NCBI RefSeq assembly: GCF_022836935.1
Contig: NZ_CP083239.1
Span: 1,936,001-2,000,000, forward strand
Length of the DNA stretch: 64,000 nt
Direction: 5' to 3'
From: Ancylobacter polymorphus
GTDB taxonomy: Bacteria; Pseudomonadota; Alphaproteobacteria; Rhizobiales; Xanthobacteraceae
The position numbers were made by a program, and so were the translations under genes. Position 1 is the first letter of the stretch. Every line of letters starts with the position of its first letter. Positions 60,710-64,000 of this stretch are shown here, one piece after another. The notes beneath the pieces were generated by a model. It saw only the letters and a program-made list of their open reading frames with translations, was not told the DNA's origin and did no database searches.

Positions 60710-61648
60710 ATGCTCGAAGGATTGCCGCCTAATGGCGCCTCGCACGTGATGCGGGTGGATGCGCCCGAGCATGAGGCGCGCGCCATTGCCGAATATCTCG
60801 GCGAGAGTTTCGACCCCGCCGAGGTGGCCGCCGCCGCCTTTGAGGTGGAAGACCGCGCCGAGGGCTCGGGTTGGGCAGTGGAGGTCTATTTCGGCGATCC
60901 GCCGGACGAGGAGATGGTGCGCGATCTCATCGCGCTCGTTTCGCCTGAAGCCGCCGTTGCGGCGACCTTCTCGCTGCTCGACAAGAAGGACTGGGTAGCG
61001 GCGTCGCTGGAAGGCCTCGCCCCCGTGGCCATTGGCCGCTTTGTCGTTCATGGCTCGCATGATCGCGGGCGGTTGACGGGCAACCGCATCGGCATCGAGA
61101 TCGAGGCGGCGCTCGCCTTCGGTACCGGCCATCACGGCACCACCAAGGGCTGCCTTGCCGCCATCGATACCTTCGGCAAGCAGCGCCGGCCGGGCCGCAC
61201 GCTCGATGTCGGCACCGGCACGGGGGTGCTGGCCATGGCCGCGGCGCGACTGTTCCACGCCCCCGTGCTTGCCAGCGATATCGACAAGGTGGCGGTGACC
61301 ACGGCGCGGGCCAATGCCGTGGCGAACCGCGCCGCGCCGCATATCCAGTTTGTGCATGCGCCGGGACTGGGGGCGGGAGAATTTCGTCGCCACGGCCCCT
61401 ATGACCTGATCCTCGCCAATATCCTGCTGGCGCCACTCAAGGGCATCGCCCGGCCATTGAGCCGATTGCTGGCGCCGGGCGGCACGGTGGTACTGTCGGG
61501 CCTGCTGCCTTCACACGCCAATGCGGCGCTGGCCGCCTATCGCGCCCAAGGGCTGCGGCTCAAGCGCCGCCGCACCATCGAAGGCTGGACGACGCTGGAA
61601 TTGACCGCCGATCGCGGGCGCAACACCACGCCCGCCTTGCGGGGGTGA
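60710..61648 (+). CDS. prmA: Ribosomal protein L11 methyltransferase
   Basis: 312 residues. N-terminal substrate-recognition domain, then a SAM methyltransferase: LAFGTGHHGTTKGCL, LDVGTGTGVLAMAAARLF (motif I), ASDIDKVAVTTARANAVAN and the catalytic LILANILLAPL motif (NI/VL). It trimethylates L11 lysines and N-terminus. GAGG lies 6 bases before the ATG at 60710. It follows uvrD by 87 bases on the same strand. Confidence 0.93.
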   Translation: MLEGLPPNGASHVMRVDAPEHEARAIAEYLGESFDPAEVAAAAFEVEDRAEGSGWAVEVYFGDPPDEEMVRDLIALVSPEAAVAATFSLLDKKDWVAASLEGLAPVAIGRFVVHGSHDRGRLTGNRIGIEIEAALAFGTGHHGTTKGCLAAIDTFGKQRRPGRTLDVGTGTGVLAMAAARLFHAPVLASDIDKVAVTTARANAVANRAAPHIQFVHAPGLGAGEFRRHGPYDLILANILLAPLKGIARPLSRLLAPGGTVVLSGLLPSHANAALAAYRAQGLRLKRRRTIEGWTTLELTADRGRNTTPALRG

Positions 61649-61682
61649 ACCCTCCCGAGGGCGTGTGGGGCCTGCGCGCCGG

Positions 61683-62195
61683 TCAGCTCAGCCGGATCGG
61701 CATGTTGACCGGCCGGCCGAGTCCTTCCGGCATGGGCAGCGCCCCGTGGGCCGCCTTCATCAGCGCCAAGCGCTCCAGCACCTCGTCGGGGAAGGGCACC
61801 ACACGGCGGGTGCCTGCCTCGACATGCTGGGCGATCTGCTCATAGGTCGCGGCAATCCAGCCCTCGCGGGCGTGGTGCAACTCCTGGAACAGGTGCATGC
61901 GCTTGTCGTCGTAATTGATGAGGCGGAGCGTCGCCCGCACTTCCTGCCCGGCGCGAAGCTCGCGCTGGAAGCGCTGATGCGCCTCCATCGTGACGAACGA
62001 CGCCCGCCGGCTTTCCACCATGTGCGGGCCGAGCCCGACAAGGAACACCGCTTCATCGACCGCGCGGTCGAAAAGCAGGCTGTAGAATGCTGCGTGCAAA
62101 TGCCCGTTGTGATCGGCCCAACCGGCGTCAACCGTCATGACGGACGACACGAAGGGCGCGAAGAACACGGGTTCGAAATCGATCCCGTCCAGCAT
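61683..62195 (-). CDS. Hot-dog fold thioesterase (4HBT-like)
   Basis: 170 residues with the hot-dog core: DAGWADHNGHLHAAFYSLLFDRAVDEA (acidic catalytic region DHNGH, family active-site Asp) and a following RRASFVTMEAHQRFQRELRAGQEV strand. It should hydrolyse an acyl-CoA thioester; the acyl group is not known. Related proteins are found beside carnitine catabolism genes, but none is here. It converges on prmA and is divergent from the FAD oxidoreductase across 256 bases. Confidence 0.85.
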   Translation of the reverse strand: MLDGIDFEPVFFAPFVSSVMTVDAGWADHNGHLHAAFYSLLFDRAVDEAVFLVGLGPHMVESRRASFVTMEAHQRFQRELRAGQEVRATLRLINYDDKRMHLFQELHHAREGWIAATYEQIAQHVEAGTRRVVPFPDEVLERLALMKAAHGALPMPEGLGRPVNMPIRLS

Positions 62196-62451
62196 GACAC
62201 CATCCCGACCGTTATGAGCGCGAGGTAGCGCGCTGCCTTATTGACAAGCATTGTGCCGACTTTCCATGCAGTCGTCACCTGCCGTGATGGCGTTTGAATG
62301 ACCGAATTCTTGCGATAGCGGGGTTTCGTCGTGCTTATTGCGCGGCAGCAGGCCTCCGCCGGGAGTCGCGAGGGGCCGGCATAAGGTATATGCCGTTGAG
62401 GCGACCGGCTCCGGCCGGGTGTAGGGCCGAGACGAGCGTCGGGAGGGTGGC

Positions 62452-63867
62452 ATGGAAACCAGTGTCGAGGAGCGTCCTGTGGCGCCTGCGGGTGGTGCGG
62501 GGGTGCAGCAGGTTATCGCCGCTCTCTCCGCCCATTTCGGTGAGCGGCTCGCCACCGGTCGGGCCATTCGCGAGCAGCACGCCAACACCGTCACCTGGCT
62601 CGCCAATGAGGCGCCGGACGCGGTGGTGTTCGTCGAAAGCACCGAGGAGGTGCAGAAGGTCGTGCGCGCCTGCGCGCAGCACCGCGTGCCGGTCATCGCC
62701 TTCGGCACCGGCTCCTCGCTGGAAGGGCAGATCAACGCGCCGAGGGGCGGCATTTCCATCGACCTGTCACGGATGAACCGTGTGCTGTCTGTGCACACGG
62801 AAGATCTCGACTGCGTGGTCGAGCCGGGGGTGACGCGCAAGCAGCTGAACGAGCATCTGCGCGATGCCGGCCTGTTCTTCCCCATAGATCCCGGCGCCGA
62901 TGCCTCGTTGGGCGGCATGGCGTCTACCCGCGCTTCCGGCACCAATGCTGTGCGCTATGGCACGATGAAGGACAATGTCATCGCACTCACCGCGGTGCTG
63001 GCCAATGGCGAGGTGATCACCACCGCGCGGCGGGCGAAGAAATCATCGGCCGGCTACGATCTTACGCGCCTGTTCGTCGGCGCCGAGGGCACGCTGGGCA
63101 TCATCACCAGCCTGACGCTGCGGCTTGCCGGCATCCCTGAGGCGATCTCCGGCGGAGTCTGCGCCTTCCCCACGGTCCGCGCCGCCTGCGATGCGGTCAT
63201 CCTCACCATCCAGACCGGCCTCCCCGTCGCGCGCATCGAACTGCTCGACGAAGTGCAGGTCCGGGCCTGCAATGCCTATTCGAAGCTCGATCTTGCCGAG
63301 CAGCCGACGCTGTTCGTCGAGTTCCACGGCACCGAGGCGAGCGTTCACGAGCAAAGTGAGAGATTTAGCGAGATCGCCGCCGAGTATGGTGGGGGCGGTT
63401 TCCGCTGGGCGACGCGACCGGAGGACCGCACGCGCCTGTGGCAGGCGCGGCACGACGCTTATTGGGCCTGTCTGCCGCTGAAGCCCGGCGCCAAGGCCCT
63501 CGCCACCGATGTCTGCGTCCCCCTCTCCCGTCTTGCCGACTGTGTCGATGAGACCAAGCGGGACATTGAGGAAATGGGGATGCTGGCGCCGATCGTCGGC
63601 CATGTCGGGGACGGCAATTTCCACACCGTCACGCTGGTGGACGTGAGCGACCCGCACGATGTCGCCAAGGCGAAGGACTTCATTTCCCGCATGATCAAGC
63701 GCTCGCTGGCCATGGGCGGCACAGCCACGGGTGAGCACGGCGTCGGGCAGGGCAAGCGCGCCTATATGGAGGCCGAGCACGGCGCCGCCACATTGGAGGC
63801 GATGCGGGCGATCAAGCAGGCGCTGGACCCGCACGACATCATGAATCCGGGCAAGATCCTGCCCTGA
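62452..63867 (+). CDS. FAD-binding oxidoreductase, D-lactate dehydrogenase (cytochrome) type
   Basis: 471 residues. FAD_binding_4 domain: VIAFGTGSSLEGQINAPRGG, VVEPGVTRKQLNEHLRDAGLFFPIDPGADASLGGMASTRASGTNAVRYGTMKDNVI, LFVGAEGTLGIITSLTLRL; then an FAD-oxidase C domain with GHVGDGNFHTVTLVD (metal His), TGEHGVGQGKRAYMEAEHG and the C-terminal LDPHDIMNPGKILP. This is the DLD/GlcD family oxidising D-lactate or a similar 2-hydroxyacid with cytochrome c or quinone as acceptor. GAGGGTGG lies before the ATG. It is single and unlinked to transporter genes. Confidence 0.9.
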   Translation: METSVEERPVAPAGGAGVQQVIAALSAHFGERLATGRAIREQHANTVTWLANEAPDAVVFVESTEEVQKVVRACAQHRVPVIAFGTGSSLEGQINAPRGGISIDLSRMNRVLSVHTEDLDCVVEPGVTRKQLNEHLRDAGLFFPIDPGADASLGGMASTRASGTNAVRYGTMKDNVIALTAVLANGEVITTARRAKKSSAGYDLTRLFVGAEGTLGIITSLTLRLAGIPEAISGGVCAFPTVRAACDAVILTIQTGLPVARIELLDEVQVRACNAYSKLDLAEQPTLFVEFHGTEASVHEQSERFSEIAAEYGGGGFRWATRPEDRTRLWQARHDAYWACLPLKPGAKALATDVCVPLSRLADCVDETKRDIEEMGMLAPIVGHVGDGNFHTVTLVDVSDPHDVAKAKDFISRMIKRSLAMGGTATGEHGVGQGKRAYMEAEHGAATLEAMRAIKQALDPHDIMNPGKILP

Positions 63868-64000
63868 TCCGGGACGCCCGGGCGGCGCCGAGACCGGCTT
63901 GCGGCGGTCTGCCTCAATTCGCGCCTTGCGCATACAGCTAAGAACGCGAAAATTATCAACCATCTAGCGTAGAGTGGTCGGGCATCCGCCAGCGGGCGGG

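Noticed and set aside
62221..62290. TTGACA (62241) in the thioesterase-FAD oxidoreductase gap as a promoter
   Set aside because: The matching -10 position reads CCATGC, which is poor; the distance to the gene is also long.
63888..63912. AGACCG-N8-CGGTCT hairpin after the FAD oxidoreductase gene
   Set aside because: No T-run follows, so termination is not supported.

Overview
The window is GC-rich, densely coded chromosome from an alphaproteobacterium, most probably Hyphomicrobiales and possibly Xanthobacteraceae-like. This is inferred from gene order and protein character, with no database comparison. The evidence is a complete division/cell-wall (dcw) cluster with the long-linker FtsZ typical of the class, the three-gene form of proton-translocating transhydrogenase, a GAAC-N7-GAAC (alphaproteobacterial) LexA box upstream of recN, a type-A RNase P RNA and a DUF3309 peptide. 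I see no prophage, insertion sequence, CRISPR array, tRNA or rRNA.

Layout. 1-1155 (minus): a PepSY secreted protein, a b-type cytochrome and an OmpR-type response regulator cut by the window edge, apparently one operon. 1281-4741 (minus): alcohol dehydrogenase and phosphoketolase. 4893-9804 (plus): an HlyD/RbbA/YhhJ-type export operon, with a convergent TetR gene. 10540-12838: acyltransferase, GFA-family protein and a small unknown gene. 12927-18324: pyruvate kinase divergent from pntAA-pntAB-pntB. 18547-22789: extensin-like lipoprotein, a DapB-like reductase, rnpB, a lytic transglycosylase and an amidase.

23082-43568 (plus) is the dcw cluster: mraZ-rsmH-ftsL-ftsI-murE-murF-mraY-murD-ftsW-murG-murC-murB-ddl-ftsQ-ftsA-ftsZ. 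It is interrupted once, between mraY and murD, by an intergenic repeat and a minus-strand metallo-beta-lactamase-fold gene. lpxC, bamD and recN follow, so peptidoglycan precursor synthesis, septation, lipid A synthesis and outer-membrane assembly are encoded almost contiguously. Then come a two-gene polyprenyl-phosphate-sugar glycosylation pair, ligA, an isochorismatase-fold hydrolase and a DUF3309 peptide.

53836-64000 is metabolic and repair: an Xaa-Pro aminopeptidase, a 2,2-dialkylglycine decarboxylase with its divergent LysR regulator (dgdA/dgdR arrangement), a UvrD-type helicase, PrmA, a hot-dog thioesterase and an FAD-linked D-lactate dehydrogenase-type oxidoreductase. Most of the window is housekeeping. 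The points most worth checking are an AT-rich direct repeat inside ddl ahead of ftsQAZ, the dialkylglycine decarboxylase/Xaa-Pro peptidase neighbourhood, the PepSY/cytochrome b/response-regulator operon, a DapB-like protein lacking the catalytic histidines, and several regulatory dyads.
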